Shown piece after piece: positions 18,542-30,017 of a DNA stretch of 64,000 bases. Below the pieces are notes generated by a model. The model did not search any database and was not told where the DNA came from. It saw only the letters and a program-made list of their open reading frames with translations. This stretch comes from Methylorubrum populi. GTDB taxonomy: Bacteria; Pseudomonadota; Alphaproteobacteria; Rhizobiales; Beijerinckiaceae. The stretch covers positions 1,065,961 to 1,129,960 of the forward strand of contig JAQIIU010000003.1 of the NCBI GenBank assembly GCA_036946625.1, written 5' to 3'. Made by a program: the position numbers and the translations under genes. Within the stretch, counting starts at the first letter, position 1. Each line of letters begins with the position of its first letter.

Positions 18542-19729
18542 ATGACCGACGCCGTGATCGTCGCCACCGCCCGCACGCCCATCGGCAAGGCGCATCGCGG
18601 GACGCTGAACCTCATCGGCGGGGCGGACCTCGCCGCCCACGCCATCCGGCACGCCCTCGACCGGGCCGGCGTCGAGCCCGACGCCGTCGAGGAGGTCGTG
18701 ATGGGCTGCGGCTACCCGGAAGCCGCCACCGGCGGCAACGTCGCCCGGCACGCGAGTCTCGTCGCCGGCATCCCCGTGCGGTCGGCCGGCGTCACGGTCT
18801 CGCGCTTCTGCGCCTCCGGCCTCCAGGCGATCGCGGACGCGGCCAAGCGCATCCGGCTCGACGGGGTGCCGGTCGCAGTCGCGGGCGGGGTCGAGTCGAT
18901 CTCGCTGGTCCAGCCGCAGGTGCGGCGCGAACTCACCCGCAACGCTTGGCTCGAGCAGAACCTGCCGGCGATCTACATGCCGATGATCGAGACCGCCGAC
19001 ATCGTGGCGGAGCGCTATCGAATCTCGCGGGAGGCGCAGGACACGTTCGCGCTTGCCAGCCAGCGACGGACCGCGGCGGCGCAGGCGGCCGGACTGTTCG
19101 ACGCCGAGATCGTGCCGATCGACGCGGTCCAGGCGGTCACCGACAAGGCGACGGGCGAGACCCGCGAGGTCGCGGTGCGTCTGGCGCGTGACGAGGGCAA
19201 CCGGCCCGACACCACGCTGGAGGGCCTCGCCAAGCTGAAGCCCGTGCGCGGGGAGGGTGCCTTCATCACCGCCGGCAACGCCAGCCAGCTCTCGGACGGC
19301 GCCTCGGCTTCGGTGCTGATGTCGGCGGAGGAGGCCGCACGACGGGGCCTCAAGCCGCTCGGGATCGTGCGCGGCTTCGCCGCCGCCGGCTGCGGGCCGG
19401 AGGAGATGGGGATCGGCCCGATCTTCGCGGTGCCGCGCCTGCTCGAACGCAACGGGCTCACCGTGGACGATATCGGCCTGTGGGAACTCAACGAGGCCTT
19501 CGCCTCGCAATCGATCTACTGCCGCGACCGGATCGGGCTCGATCCCGAGAAGGTGAACGTCAACGGCGGCGCGATCAGCGTCGGCCATCCGTTCGGCATG
19601 TCGGGGGCCCGCCTCGTCGGGCACGCCCTGCTGGAGGGGCGGCGGCGCGGGGTGCGCTACGCGGTCGTCACCATGTGCGTGGCCGGCGGCCAGGGTTGTG
19701 CCGGCCTGTTCGAGATCGAGCGGGAGTGA
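18542..19729 (+). CDS. acetyl-CoA C-acyltransferase (thiolase)
   Basis: The 395-residue protein carries the thiolase motifs. The nucleophile is in [15 protein letters not shown] (Cys90); [17 protein letters not shown] holds the catalytic His, and [13 protein letters not shown] holds the second Cys near the C-terminus. Thiolase cleaves 3-ketoacyl-CoA with CoA to give acetyl-CoA and the shortened acyl-CoA. It follows the fadJ-like gene by 64 bases and lies just before two acyl-CoA dehydrogenase genes, the position PimB takes in the Rhodopseudomonas palustris pim operon. The exact chain-length preference cannot be read from the sequence. Confidence 0.95.
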   Translation: MTDAVIVATARTPIGKAHRGTLNLIGGADLAAHAIRHALDRAGVEPDAVEEVVMGCGYPEAATGGNVARHASLVAGIPVRSAGVTVSRFCASGLQAIADAAKRIRLDGVPVAVAGGVESISLVQPQVRRELTRNAWLEQNLPAIYMPMIETADIVAERYRISREAQDTFALASQRRTAAAQAAGLFDAEIVPIDAVQAVTDKATGETREVAVRLARDEGNRPDTTLEGLAKLKPVRGEGAFITAGNASQLSDGASASVLMSAEEAARRGLKPLGIVRGFAAAGCGPEEMGIGPIFAVPRLLERNGLTVDDIGLWELNEAFASQSIYCRDRIGLDPEKVNVNGGAISVGHPFGMSGARLVGHALLEGRRRGVRYAVVTMCVAGGQGCAGLFEIERE

Positions 19730-19734
19730 GACCG

Positions 19735-20916
19735 ATGGACCTGCGCTTCACGCCCGAGGAGACCGCCTTCCGCCAGGAGGTGCGCGCCTTCTTCCGCAGC
19801 GAGATCCCGGCCGGGATCCGCCGGAAGGTCTCGGAGGGGCGCTCGCTGGCGCGTGAGGATTACGTGTCCTCCCAGCGCATCCTGAACGCGAAGGGCTGGG
19901 CGGTGCCGCACTGGCCGAAAGAGTGGGGCGGGCAGGACTGGGACCCGATCCGCCGCACCATCTTCATGGATGAACTGATGCAGGCGGCGGTGCCGCTGCC
20001 GCTGCAATTCAACTGCTTCATGGTCGGCCCGGTGATCGCGGCCTTCGGCGACGAGGCGCAGAAGCGGCGCTTCCTGCCGCGCATCGCCAATCTCGACGAT
20101 TGGTGGTGCCAGGGCTTCTCCGAGCCCGGCGCCGGCTCGGACCTCGCCTCGCTGAAGACGAAGGGCGTGCGGGACGGCGACCACTACGTGGTGGACGGCC
20201 AGAAGACGTGGACCACGCTCGGCCAATACGCCGACTGGATCTTCTGCCTCGTGCGCACCGATCCGGCGGCGAGGAAGCAGGCCGGCATCTCCTTCCTGCT
20301 CGTCGACATGAAGAGCCCCGGCATCGCGGTGCGCCCGATCGTCACGATCGACGGGCGCCACGAGGTCAACGAGGTCTTCTTCGACTCGGTGCGCGTGCCG
20401 GTCGAGAACCTCGTCGGCGAGGAGAACAAGGGCTGGGACTACGCAAAGTTCCTGCTCGCCAACGAGCGCACCGGCATCGCCCGCATCGGCCTCACCAAGG
20501 AGCGCGTCGCCCGGGTGAAGCGGCTGGCGCGGGAAACCCCGGCGGGCGCCGGCACGATGTGGGACGACGCCGACTTCCGCGCCCGGGTCGCGACGATCGA
20601 GATCGAGCTGAAGGCACTGGAGATCACCCAGATGCGGGTGGCGGCGGCGCAATCCAGGCGCGACGCCTCGAAGCCCGACCCGGCCTCCTCGATCCTCAAG
20701 ATCAAGGGCTCGGAGCTGCAGCAGGCCGCGACCGAATTGCTGGTCGAGCTCGCCGGCCCCCTGAGCCTGCCGGCGCCCGTACCGGACGACGCGGACCCGC
20801 TCGGCTGGGAGGCTTTCGCTACGCCGGCCTACCTCAACACCCGCAAGGTCTCGATCTACGGCGGCTCGAACGAGATCCAGCGCAACGTGATCGCCAAGGC
20901 GATCCTGGGGCTCTGA
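19735..20916 (+). CDS. acyl-CoA dehydrogenase, large-subunit (PimC-like)
   Basis: The 393-residue flavoprotein begins MDLRFTPEETAFRQEVRAFF. It shows the acyl-CoA dehydrogenase signatures WCQGFSEPGAGSDLASL and YVVDGQKTWTTLGQYADW, plus a C-terminal YGGSNEIQRNVIAKAILGL. It introduces the alpha,beta double bond with FAD and passes electrons to ETF. It begins five bases after the thiolase stop, and a second, divergent acyl-CoA dehydrogenase gene follows 13 bases later. The paired arrangement matches PimC/PimD-type heteromeric enzymes acting on pimeloyl-CoA and related dicarboxylyl-CoAs; that role is inferred. Confidence 0.92.
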   Translation: MDLRFTPEETAFRQEVRAFFRSEIPAGIRRKVSEGRSLAREDYVSSQRILNAKGWAVPHWPKEWGGQDWDPIRRTIFMDELMQAAVPLPLQFNCFMVGPVIAAFGDEAQKRRFLPRIANLDDWWCQGFSEPGAGSDLASLKTKGVRDGDHYVVDGQKTWTTLGQYADWIFCLVRTDPAARKQAGISFLLVDMKSPGIAVRPIVTIDGRHEVNEVFFDSVRVPVENLVGEENKGWDYAKFLLANERTGIARIGLTKERVARVKRLARETPAGAGTMWDDADFRARVATIEIELKALEITQMRVAAAQSRRDASKPDPASSILKIKGSELQQAATELLVELAGPLSLPAPVPDDADPLGWEAFATPAYLNTRKVSIYGGSNEIQRNVIAKAILGL

Positions 20917-20929
20917 AGGATTTTTCGCG

Positions 20930-22084
20930 ATGGATTTCGATCTCACCGACGAGCAGAGCCTCTTGAAGGACTCGGTCCAGCGCTGGGCCTCCGACCGCTA
21001 CGGCAGCCTGGAGCAGGTCGAGGCCGCGCGCCGCAAGCCGCTCGGCTTCGACGAGGGGGCCTGGGCCCAACTCGCCGAGCTGGGGCTGCTCGGCCTCCCC
21101 TTCGCCGAGGAGGATGGCGGTTTCGGCGGCGGCCCGATCGAGACCGTGATCGCCGTCGAAGCGCTCGGCCGGCACCTCGCACCCGAGCCCTATCTGGCCA
21201 GCGTGGTGCTGGGCGGCGGCGCCCTGCGCCTCGCCGGCAGCGCGGCGCAGCGGGAAGCGCTGGTGCCGGGCATCGCGGAGGGGAGTCACCGCCTCGCCCT
21301 CGCGCACGGCGAGCGGCAGGCCCGCTACGACCGCGCCGACGTGGCAACGACGGCGCGCCGGGAGGGCGGCGGCTATCGGCTCGACGGCGCCAAATGCGTG
21401 GTGCTGAACGCCGACGCGGCGCAGACCCTGGTGGTGAGCGCCCGCACGGCCGGCGGGCGGCGCGACGAGGCGGGAATCAGCCTGTTCCTCGTGCCCGCCG
21501 ACGCGCCCGGCCTGACCCTGAAGGCCTACCCGACGCAGGACGGCGGCCGGGCGGCGGACCTCACCCTGGAGGGCGTCGCGCTCCCCGCCGACGCCCTGCT
21601 CGGCGAGGCGGATGCGGGCCTGCCGGTGATCGAGCGGGTGCTGGACGAGGGAATCGCGGCCCAGAGCGCCGAGGCGGTCGGCGTGATGGAGGCGCTGCAT
21701 GCGCTCACCGTCGACTACCTCAAGACCCGCAAGCAGTTCGGCACCCCGATCGGCAGCTTCCAAGTGCTGCAGCACCGGGCGGTCGACATGCTGGTGGCGC
21801 TGGAACAGGCTCGCTCCATGGCCCTCTACGCCGCCACGATGGGAGCTTGCGCGGACGCGACCGAGCGCGGGCCGGCGGTCTCGGCCGCAAAGGTGCAGGT
21901 CAACCGCTCGGCCCGCTTCGTCGGCCAGGAGGCGGTGCAGCTCCACGGCGGCATCGGCCTGACGCTCGAATATCTCGGCGCCCACCTGTTCCGGCGTCTC
22001 ACCGCGATCGAATATCTGTTCGGCGACACCGCGCACCACCTGCGCCGGGTGAGCGACGCGGGCGGCCTGCCCGGCGCCGCCTGA
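20930..22084 (+). CDS. acyl-CoA dehydrogenase, small-subunit (PimD-like)
   Basis: The 384-residue protein has the acyl-CoA dehydrogenase fold. It begins [20 protein letters not shown], carries [21 protein letters not shown] in the N-terminal helical domain, and ends with [22 protein letters not shown] and [20 protein letters not shown]. The FAD-contact motif in the central domain is poorly conserved compared with its neighbour. That is common for the small partner of two-subunit acyl-CoA dehydrogenases. It follows the large subunit by 13 bases. Confidence 0.9.
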   Translation: MDFDLTDEQSLLKDSVQRWASDRYGSLEQVEAARRKPLGFDEGAWAQLAELGLLGLPFAEEDGGFGGGPIETVIAVEALGRHLAPEPYLASVVLGGGALRLAGSAAQREALVPGIAEGSHRLALAHGERQARYDRADVATTARREGGGYRLDGAKCVVLNADAAQTLVVSARTAGGRRDEAGISLFLVPADAPGLTLKAYPTQDGGRAADLTLEGVALPADALLGEADAGLPVIERVLDEGIAAQSAEAVGVMEALHALTVDYLKTRKQFGTPIGSFQVLQHRAVDMLVALEQARSMALYAATMGACADATERGPAVSAAKVQVNRSARFVGQEAVQLHGGIGLTLEYLGAHLFRRLTAIEYLFGDTAHHLRRVSDAGGLPGAA

Positions 22085-22106
22085 GACGAGGAATCTCAAG
22101 AAGGAC

Positions 22107-23318
<1,212 letters not shown>

Positions 23319-23569
23319 AGGGTTTTTCTCGTGCCGTGATGCTTGGATCGATGGTGGACCGGAAGGAGGGGTCGGCGCGCACGTCGCGCCGATGAAGCGC
23401 TCGAGCTTCGGCCTGCGGTCCGTGACGTTGCTCAGCCGAGTGCCGGAGGTGGCACGGACCGCGGCCATGGTCTGCCGGGCGCGCGGCAGGTCGGGCAGGG
23501 CCCATGCTCGCGCTGACCACGCGGCCCGCCTGAGCCGTTGCAGGGTTCTTCGTCACTTTGCGTGGCGGC
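23319..23569. other. spacer between gcdH and the ISL3-type remnant
   Basis: About 250 bases without a convincing gene. A T-rich tract follows the gcdH stop (ggcctttttttgaagggttttt) but has no strong hairpin in front of it. The rest may be decayed insertion-sequence DNA belonging to the adjacent transposase remnant, but I recognise no end. Confidence 0.45.
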
Positions 23570-23753
23570 TCAGGCGGCGCCGAGGACGCGCTTCCGCAGC
23601 ATCTCGAAGCCAGCCCGATCGTACATCTGACGCTTGATCGTCTTTCAGGCGGCTGATCTGGCCCTCCGCCGGGCCGGTCGACCACGGCAGAGCGATGGCG
23701 TTTTCGATGCCGTCGGCGAACCGCTTCAGCGCGCTCGATCGCGCCGCGGTCAT
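23570..23753 (-). pseudogene. ISL3-family transposase, C-terminal remnant
   Basis: The minus strand encodes RFADGIENAIALPWSTGPAEG and QISRLK in one frame. After a single extra A (in a run near 23645) it continues as TIKRQMYDRAGFEMLRKRVL and ends at 23570. This is the conserved tail of ISL3-type transposases (LPWSTGPVEGQINRLK...KRxMYGRAxF). Everything upstream of the last 60 or so codons is absent, replaced by the end of the splB-like gene, and no inverted repeats are visible. It is a dead fossil of a transposition or deletion event between gcdH and splB. Confidence 0.8.
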
Positions 23754-23764
23754 TCGATCCTTCC

Positions 23765-24829
23765 TCAGAACGCGTAGCGTACGCGGCAATAGGGCATCCG
23801 CTCGGCGAGCAGGGCCTTGAAGCGGGCGAGCCATTGGCCCTTCCAGCCGGTGCGGTAGCGCAGGTTGTCGCCGCCGCCCTCCGAGCGCTTGGTCTCCTGG
23901 ATGTCCGGGCGCCAGAGCAGCGCCTCGGCCTTGGGGTGCCAGCCGAGATTGACCGCGTGCAGACCGGCATTGTGGGTCAGCATGATGATCTCGCATTTGA
24001 GCTGGTTCTTGGCCGCATCCGAGATCGTACCGTCGATCTGCGCGAACAACTCCGCCCAGTCGGCCTCCCAGCCCTCGTAGAGGATGACGGGAGAAAAATT
24101 GACGTGGACCTCGTAGCCCGCGGCCAGGAAGTCGTCGATCGCGGCGATGCGCTCGGGGATCGGCGCGGTGCGCACGTCGACGACGCGGGCGACGCGGGCG
24201 GGCATCAGCGAGAAGCGGATGCGGGTGCGCCCCTGCGGGTCGTAGGCCAGCAGATCGCGGTTCACCGCCTTGGTCGCGAACGAGCCCTTGGCGTTGGGCA
24301 GCCCGCGGAACAGCGCGACGAGATCGCGGACGTTGTCGCAGATCATCGCATCCACCGAGAGATCGCCGTTCTCGCCGAGATCGTAGACCCAGGCTGCCGC
24401 GTCGATCTGGTCGGGCTCGGGCAGCGGGCCCTGCTTGGCCGCGTGGCGGGCGATCGCCGCGCCCACCGCCTCGACATTGACGAACAGCGAGATCGGGTTG
24501 GAGAAGCCCTTGCGGCGCGGCACGTAGCAATAGGCGCAGGCCATGGCGCAGCCGTTCGAGGTCGAGGGCGCGATGAAGTGGGCGGAGCGGCCGTTGGGTC
24601 GCATCGCCAGCCCCTTCTTCACCCCGAGCACCAGGGTCGAGCGCTTGATCCGCACCCAGTCCTCGACCGAACCCGCATTGCCGTGCAGTTCCGGGATGTT
24701 CCAATGCGACGGCACCACGATCCGCTCGGCGTTCGGGTAGCGGGCCAGGATCGCGCGCCCGCGCGGAAAATCGGCGACCGCCGGTTCGTGGAAGATGCGG
24801 TCGATGTCGATGAGGTCGCGCCGGGCCAT
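23765..24829 (-). CDS. spore photoproduct lyase family protein (SplB-like radical SAM)
   Basis: The 354-residue protein carries the SplB-type radical-SAM cysteines in SNGCAMACAYCYVPRR (Cys94, Cys98, Cys101). Around them are KGLAMRPNGRSAHFIAPST, KGFSNPISLFVNV and, in the C-terminal half, HVNFSPVILYEGW. In spore formers SplB repairs spore photoproduct. Proteobacteria do not sporulate, so this homologue probably acts on another lesion or substrate; its function is unknown. The ATG at 24829 starts the conserved MARRDLIDIDRIFHEP. It stands alone: a repeat lies upstream and a transposase remnant downstream. Confidence 0.87.
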   Translation of the reverse strand: MARRDLIDIDRIFHEPAVADFPRGRAILARYPNAERIVVPSHWNIPELHGNAGSVEDWVRIKRSTLVLGVKKGLAMRPNGRSAHFIAPSTSNGCAMACAYCYVPRRKGFSNPISLFVNVEAVGAAIARHAAKQGPLPEPDQIDAAAWVYDLGENGDLSVDAMICDNVRDLVALFRGLPNAKGSFATKAVNRDLLAYDPQGRTRIRFSLMPARVARVVDVRTAPIPERIAAIDDFLAAGYEVHVNFSPVILYEGWEADWAELFAQIDGTISDAAKNQLKCEIIMLTHNAGLHAVNLGWHPKAEALLWRPDIQETKRSEGGGDNLRYRTGWKGQWLARFKALLAERMPYCRVRYAF

Positions 24830-24920
24830 GGCCTGGCATCTAGTGCGGCTGCGACGGTCCGGTGGCGCCTGCGGCGACAAGCCGTCGGCCCACGATGTTA
24901 TCGGGCGCTGCGGCAGCCTC

Positions 24921-25013
24921 CGTCATCGCGAGCGGCTGCGAAGCGATCCGGCGGCGCGGCCTTTCCGGAGAAGGCGCGCCCTGGATGGCCTCGGCTTCGC
25001 CTCGCCACGACGG
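24921..25013. repeat. REP-like palindromic element, copy 1
   Basis: The element begins cgtcatcgcgagcggctgcg and has an inner pair of complementary blocks (gcgcggcctttcc / ggagaaggcgcgcc) before ctggatggcctcggcttcgc. Related copies lie at 39.3, 42.8, 51.1 and 53.8 kb. Here it fills the space between splB and the SHOCT-domain gene. Confidence 0.75.
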
Positions 25014-25021
25014 AGAGGGGG

Positions 25022-25738
25022 TCAGAGCCGCGCCAGCAGTTCCACCTTCTTCCCCGCGAACTCCGCGTCGGTCAGCACGCCCTTCCTGTGAAGTTCGGCC
25101 AAGCGTTCGAGAATCGAGAGGATGTCGGACGAGTCGCCGCCCGATCCGGTCGAACCGTGTCGAAGAGCCGTGGGTTCGGACGGAGCGGACGGCCTTGCTT
25201 CCGCCTCACGCTCCGCCGGCTCGAGATCGTCCAGCGAAAAGCTCCCCTGCGGCCCGCTGAACCGGAGCGAGGCCGTGGCGCCCTGCTGCTGCGAGGCGCC
25301 GGTGACGATGCGCTCGCCGGTGTCGTAGAGGGCGAAACACCCGTCGGTCTCGACCGCGAGCCGCCGCTTCTCCGGGAAGAAGGCGTAGCGCGTCGCGTTC
25401 TGCGCCCCCGCGCTCGACGGAAGCCCGAGTTCCTCGGGCCACCAATGGCCGGAGGCCCCTTCCTCACGGAAGCCGGAGAGAGGCAGCGACGCGGCGAGTT
25501 CGGTGCACAGGGCATCGACCCGAGCCTTCAGCGCGTGGTCGTTCATCGATCCGACCATCACCATGCCGCCGCGCGACCATTGCCCGAAGCCGCCGAGATC
25601 GGGGTGGTCGAACTGAGCCATGTTGCCCTGGCCCGCCTGGAGGGCGCGCAGCAGGTGGCGCACCGCCTCCAGGCCGACACCGTGGCGGTCCGCCAGGGCC
25701 TGGAGCCCGGCCGGGCGACGCTCGGGTTCCTCGATCAT
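25022..25738 (-). CDS. SHOCT-domain protein of unknown function
   Basis: The 238-residue protein ends in a clear SHOCT motif (SDILSILERLAELHRKGVL, then LTDAEFAGKKVELLARL; about residues 204-238), a short C-terminal helical module often found on bacterial regulators and envelope proteins. The N-terminal part (AGLQALADRHGVGLEAVRHLLRAL) looks helical. The middle holds GGFGQWSRGGMVMVGSMNDHAL and the turn-rich ALYDTGERIVTGAS. No signal peptide or membrane segment is seen. It is divergent from glgX over a 219-base spacer. Function unknown. Confidence 0.8.
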   Translation of the reverse strand: MIEEPERRPAGLQALADRHGVGLEAVRHLLRALQAGQGNMAQFDHPDLGGFGQWSRGGMVMVGSMNDHALKARVDALCTELAASLPLSGFREEGASGHWWPEELGLPSSAGAQNATRYAFFPEKRRLAVETDGCFALYDTGERIVTGASQQQGATASLRFSGPQGSFSLDDLEPAEREAEARPSAPSEPTALRHGSTGSGGDSSDILSILERLAELHRKGVLTDAEFAGKKVELLARL

Positions 25739-25957
25739 GCACGTCTCCGGCTCGAACGCTTCGATGTCGGCGGGCGGCGTTGCAACGCGCGTCCCCGCCG
25801 CGAGTTGGGTCCAAGGCCTAGCACATCTGCGTCGGCGCGCCCGCGCCGGGCAAAAATTTGCTGCGGCGCGTCGGACGGAACGGAGCTTAGCCGTCCCGTG
25901 CACGTTCAGAGTCCGGCCGGACCCGCGGGGGCCGCCACCAGCGAGAATGGGACGACG

Positions 25958-28228
25958 ATGGCCGATACCGACAGGACCGGGATGCCGAAGCCGCGCACGT
26001 CGCGCACGCGAATCCGCGAAGGCTCGCCGCATCCCCGCGGGGCGACCTGGGACGGGCGCGGCGTCAACTTCGCGCTGTTCTCGGCCCACGCCACCAAGGT
26101 CGAGCTGTGCCTGTTCGACGATGCGGGCGAGCGGGAGATCGAGCGCATCGAGCTGCCCGAGTACACCGACGAGGTCTGGCACGGCTATCTGCCGGACGCG
26201 CGCCCCGGCACGATCTACGGCTACCGCGTCCACGGCCCCTACGAGCCCGAGGCCGGCCACCGCTTCAACCCGAACAAGCTCCTGATCGATCCCTACGCCA
26301 AGGGGCTCGTCGGCACGATCCAGTGGAACCCGGCCCTGTTCGGCTACCGGATGGAGACCGGCGACGACCTCACCTTCGACGAGCGCGACTCCGCCCCCTA
26401 TACCCGCCGCTCCCGCGTGATCGACCCGGCCTTCACCTGGGGCCGCGATGCCAAGCCCCGCGTGCCGTGGGAGCGCACCATCGTCTACGAGACCCACGTG
26501 AAGGGTTTCACCAAGCTGCACCCGTCGGTGCCGGAGAAGCTGCGCGGCACCTATGCCGGCATGGGCCACCCGGCCGTGCTCGACTACGTCAAGAGCCTCG
26601 GCGTCACCTCGGTCGAGCTGCTGCCGGTGCATTCCTTCGTGCAGGACGATTACCTGCAGCAGAAGGACCTGATCAATTACTGGGGCTACAACACGATCTC
26701 GTTCTTCACCCCGGCACGGCGCTACGCCGCGGTGCCGGACTTCGCCTTCTCCGAGTTCAAGGAGATGGTGGCGCGCATGCACGGCGCCGGCCTCGAAGTG
26801 ATCCTCGACGTGGTCTACAACCACACCGCGGAGGGCAACGAGAAGGGCCCGACGCTCTCGTTCAAGGGCGTCGACAACGCCTCCTACTACCGGCTGCTGC
26901 CGAACCAGCCGCGCTACTACATCAACGACACCGGCACCGGGAACACCTTCAACCTGTCGCATCCGCGGGTGCTGCAGCTCGTCACCGACTCGCTTCGCTA
27001 CTGGGCGACGGAGATGCGGGTCGACGGCTTCCGGTTCGATCTCGCCACCATCCTCGGCCGCGAGCCCTACGGCTTCGACGAGGGCGGCGGCTTCCTCGAC
27101 ACCTGCCGCCAGGACCCCGTCCTCAACGACGTGAAGCTCATCGCCGAGCCGTGGGATTGCGGCCCCGGCGGCTATCAGGTCGGCGGCTTCCCGCCGGGCT
27201 GGGCCGAGTGGAACGACCGGTTCCGCGACGACGTGCGCGGCTACTGGAAGGGCGACGAGGGACTCCTGCCGGCGCTCGCCTCGCGCATCACCGGCTCGGC
27301 CGACAAGTTCAACAAGCGCGGGCGCCGTCCCTGGGCCTCGGTGAACTTCATCACCGCCCATGACGGCTTCACGCTCAACGACACGGTGTCGTACAACGAG
27401 AAGCACAACGAGGCGAACGGCGAGGGCAACCGCGACGGGCACGGCCACAACCTGTCCTACAATTACGGCGTCGAGGGCCCGACCGACGATCCCGAGATCC
27501 GCTCGGTTCGCTTGCGCCAGATGCGCAACATGCTGGCGACCCTGTTCCTGTCGAAGGGCACGCCGATGCTCTTGGCCGGCGACGAGTTCGCCCGCACGCA
27601 GAAGGGCAACAACAACGCCTATTGCCAGGACAACGAGGTCTCCTGGGTCGACTGGGGCGCCATCGGCGAGGAGGAGCGGGATCTCGCCGAGTTCGCGCAG
27701 CGCCTGATCCTGCTGCGCAACGCCCTGCCGATGCTCTCGCGCGGCCGCTTCGTCACGGGGGCCTACGACGAGGAGTTCGGCGTCAAGGACGTGACGTGGC
27801 TCACGCCGACCGGCACCGAGATGAGCCCGGAGAACTGGAACGACGGCCATTCCCGGACGCTGGCCGTGCTGCTCGACGGGCGCGCCCAGGCGAGCGGCAT
27901 CCACAAGCGCGGCGGCGACGCCACCCTGCTCCTGTTCTACAACGCCTATCACGACGTGGTGGATTTCACCTTCCCGGAGGCGCCGGGCGGCACCGCCTGG
28001 ACCCGGCTCCTCGACACCAACCTGCCGGACAGCCAGGAAGTGGCGAGCTTCGCCGTCGGCGAGAGCTACGCGGTCACCGGCCGCTCGATGCTGATGTTCG
28101 TCCTGAAGCCCGTCGAGAGCGGGGACGAGGCGCACAGCGACATGGAGCGCTCCTACCAGTACGTGATGCAGGCCTTCGAGCGGGCGAACGTCGAAAGCGT
28201 GAGCTTCGGCATCGACGCGGAGGCCTGA
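25958..28228 (+). CDS. glgX: glycogen debranching enzyme GlgX (isoamylase type)
   Basis: The 756-residue protein has an N-terminal carbohydrate-binding domain ([20 protein letters not shown]) and a GH13 barrel with the catalytic residues in [18 protein letters not shown] (Asp), [15 protein letters not shown] (Glu) and [14 protein letters not shown] (His-Asp). A C-terminal beta domain follows. GlgX hydrolyses alpha-1,6 branches of phosphorylase-limited glycogen. The ATG at 25958 is preceded only by a weak gggacgacg, so the exact start is uncertain; the frame is open far upstream but without family similarity. No other glg gene lies in the window. Confidence 0.95.
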   Translation: MADTDRTGMPKPRTSRTRIREGSPHPRGATWDGRGVNFALFSAHATKVELCLFDDAGEREIERIELPEYTDEVWHGYLPDARPGTIYGYRVHGPYEPEAGHRFNPNKLLIDPYAKGLVGTIQWNPALFGYRMETGDDLTFDERDSAPYTRRSRVIDPAFTWGRDAKPRVPWERTIVYETHVKGFTKLHPSVPEKLRGTYAGMGHPAVLDYVKSLGVTSVELLPVHSFVQDDYLQQKDLINYWGYNTISFFTPARRYAAVPDFAFSEFKEMVARMHGAGLEVILDVVYNHTAEGNEKGPTLSFKGVDNASYYRLLPNQPRYYINDTGTGNTFNLSHPRVLQLVTDSLRYWATEMRVDGFRFDLATILGREPYGFDEGGGFLDTCRQDPVLNDVKLIAEPWDCGPGGYQVGGFPPGWAEWNDRFRDDVRGYWKGDEGLLPALASRITGSADKFNKRGRRPWASVNFITAHDGFTLNDTVSYNEKHNEANGEGNRDGHGHNLSYNYGVEGPTDDPEIRSVRLRQMRNMLATLFLSKGTPMLLAGDEFARTQKGNNNAYCQDNEVSWVDWGAIGEEERDLAEFAQRLILLRNALPMLSRGRFVTGAYDEEFGVKDVTWLTPTGTEMSPENWNDGHSRTLAVLLDGRAQASGIHKRGGDATLLLFYNAYHDVVDFTFPEAPGGTAWTRLLDTNLPDSQEVASFAVGESYAVTGRSMLMFVLKPVESGDEAHSDMERSYQYVMQAFERANVESVSFGIDAEA

Positions 28229-28240
28229 CGGTGCGGGCGA

Positions 28241-28265
28241 GGGACCGCTCTCCGCGGGCGGTCCC
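28241..28265. terminator. possible terminator hairpin after glgX
   Basis: An 8-bp stem (gggaccgc / gcggtccc) with a 9-base loop lies 13 bases after the glgX stop. It has no T-run, so it could equally be an mRNA-stabilising structure. Confidence 0.35.
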
Positions 28266-28388
28266 TCCCGACTGTGCCGCGCGGCTCCGGGGCCGATTTC
28301 CTTCCCGCGGCTTCGTCCTACTCTCTGCATCGAGGATGCGGCGGCGACGCCGGCGGCCTCGTCGAGAAACGCCACGCCGCGGGTTCGC

Positions 28389-29984
28389 ATGACCGACATC
28401 CCCGAGAAACGACCCCACGGCAGCCATCCCAGCGCCGAGGCGGGCGCGGCCGGCCACGAGTTCGAGTCCGGCAGCGACATCTTCTTCGCCGCCGTGTCGA
28501 TGACGCGCATGCCGATGGTGGTGGTCGACCCGAACCGGGACGAGCACCCGATCGTGTTCGTGAACCAGGCCTTTCTGGAGATGACCGGCTACGTCCGGGA
28601 GGAGGTGATCGGCCGCAACTGCCGCTTCCTGCAAGGGCCGGAGACCGATCCGGCGACGCGGGCGCAGGTGCGCGCGGCGATCGAGCGGCGCCGGGACATC
28701 GCCACCGAGATCCTCAACTACCGCAAGGACGGCTCGATCTTCTGGAACGCGCTGTTCGTGAGCCCGGTCTACAACGCGGCCGGCGATCTCCTCTACTTCT
28801 TCGGCTCGCAGCTCGACATCACCCGCCGCCGTCTCGCCGAGGATTCGCTGCATCAGGCACAGAAGATGGAGGCGCTCGGCCAGCTCACCGGCGGCATCGC
28901 CCACGATTTCAACAACCTGCTCCAGGTGATCCTCGGCTACGCCGACTCGCTCGCGACCAACCTGGAGCGGCCCGACGCCGACCGGGGCCGCATGACCCGC
29001 GCCGTCGGCAACATCCGCGAAGCGGCCGAGCGCGCCTCGACGCTGACGCAGCAACTGCTCTCGTTCGCCCGCAAGCAGCGCCTCGACGGCCGCACCCTCA
29101 ACCTCAACGATCTCGTGGGCGAGATGAAGGAGCTGGCGGAACGCACGCTCGGCGAGGCGGTGACGATCGAGACCGATCTCGCCCCCGATCTCCTCGTCTG
29201 CCGGATCGATCGGACCCAGGCCGAGGTCGCCCTGCTCAACGTGCTGATCAACGCCCGCGACGCCATGCCGGAGGGCGGGCGCGTCACCATCACCACGCGC
29301 AACGAGGAATCCGGCCGCCCCGACGGTTCGCGCCTCGTCAGCGTCGCGGTGACCGATACGGGGGCCGGCATTCCCTCCGACGTGCTGGCGCGGGTGATGG
29401 ACCCGTTCTTCACCACCAAGGAGGAAGGCAAGGGCACCGGCCTCGGCCTCTCCATGGTCTACGGCTTCGCCAAGCAATCGGGCGGCTCGGCGCAGATCGG
29501 GTCGGTGGTGGGGGAAGGGACCACCGTGCGCCTGTCCTTCCCGGCGACCGGCGCGGCGGACCCGGCGGCGAGCGGGCCCCCGACGGCGGCCGAGGAGCGG
29601 CCGGGCACCGAGACGATCCTGATCGTCGACGACCGCGCCGACGTGGCCGAACTCGCCCGGGCGATCCTGCGCGACTACGGCTACGGCACGCTGATGGCCC
29701 GCCACGGCCGGGAGGCCCTGGAGATCTTAGGTGACCACCCGGAGATCGACCTGCTGTTCTCCGACCTGATCATGCCCGGCGGCATGGACGGCCTCTCGCT
29801 CGCCCGCGAGGCGCGCCGCCGCCGTCCCGGCCTGAAGATCCTGCTCACCACCGGCTACGCCGAGGCGAGCCTGGAGCGAACCGGAAGCGAGCGTCCGGAG
29901 TTCGATATCCTGAACAAGCCGTACCGCCGCGCCGAGCTGATCCGGCGGATGCGGGCGGCCCTCGACGCGGCGGGCAGGCCCTGA
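28389..29984 (+). CDS. LOV-domain hybrid histidine kinase (blue-light sensor) with C-terminal receiver
   Basis: The 531-residue soluble protein has three parts. A PAS/LOV domain (about residues 30-150) contains the flavin-adduct motif GRNCRFLQG with the photoactive Cys78. A histidine kinase core follows with the phosphoacceptor His172 in [16 protein letters not shown], and the ATP lid regions [10 protein letters not shown] and DTGAGIP, then [15 protein letters not shown] receiver domain ends the protein, with [13 protein letters not shown] and the phosphoacceptor Asp459 in [14 protein letters not shown]. It should absorb blue light through FMN and autophosphorylate. No output protein is adjacent; the separate receiver at 35.5 kb is a possible partner only by proximity. 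Confidence 0.93.
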   Translation: MTDIPEKRPHGSHPSAEAGAAGHEFESGSDIFFAAVSMTRMPMVVVDPNRDEHPIVFVNQAFLEMTGYVREEVIGRNCRFLQGPETDPATRAQVRAAIERRRDIATEILNYRKDGSIFWNALFVSPVYNAAGDLLYFFGSQLDITRRRLAEDSLHQAQKMEALGQLTGGIAHDFNNLLQVILGYADSLATNLERPDADRGRMTRAVGNIREAAERASTLTQQLLSFARKQRLDGRTLNLNDLVGEMKELAERTLGEAVTIETDLAPDLLVCRIDRTQAEVALLNVLINARDAMPEGGRVTITTRNEESGRPDGSRLVSVAVTDTGAGIPSDVLARVMDPFFTTKEEGKGTGLGLSMVYGFAKQSGGSAQIGSVVGEGTTVRLSFPATGAADPAASGPPTAAEERPGTETILIVDDRADVAELARAILRDYGYGTLMARHGREALEILGDHPEIDLLFSDLIMPGGMDGLSLAREARRRRPGLKILLTTGYAEASLERTGSERPEFDILNKPYRRAELIRRMRAALDAAGRP

Positions 29985-30017
29985 GACCTGACCGGCGCAA
30001 TGGATCGGGAGAGCATC

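Noticed and set aside
16282..18645. Minus-strand open frame of 787 codons
   Set aside because: It is antisense to the fadJ-like gene, which has complete catalytic motifs.
23834..25957. Plus-strand extension of the glgX frame by 700 codons
   Set aside because: It runs antisense through the splB-like and SHOCT genes with no family similarity; glgX starts at 25958.
25022..28510. Minus-strand open frame of more than 1100 codons
   Set aside because: Only its last 238 codons (SHOCT-domain protein) look real; the rest is the antisense of glgX and a spacer.
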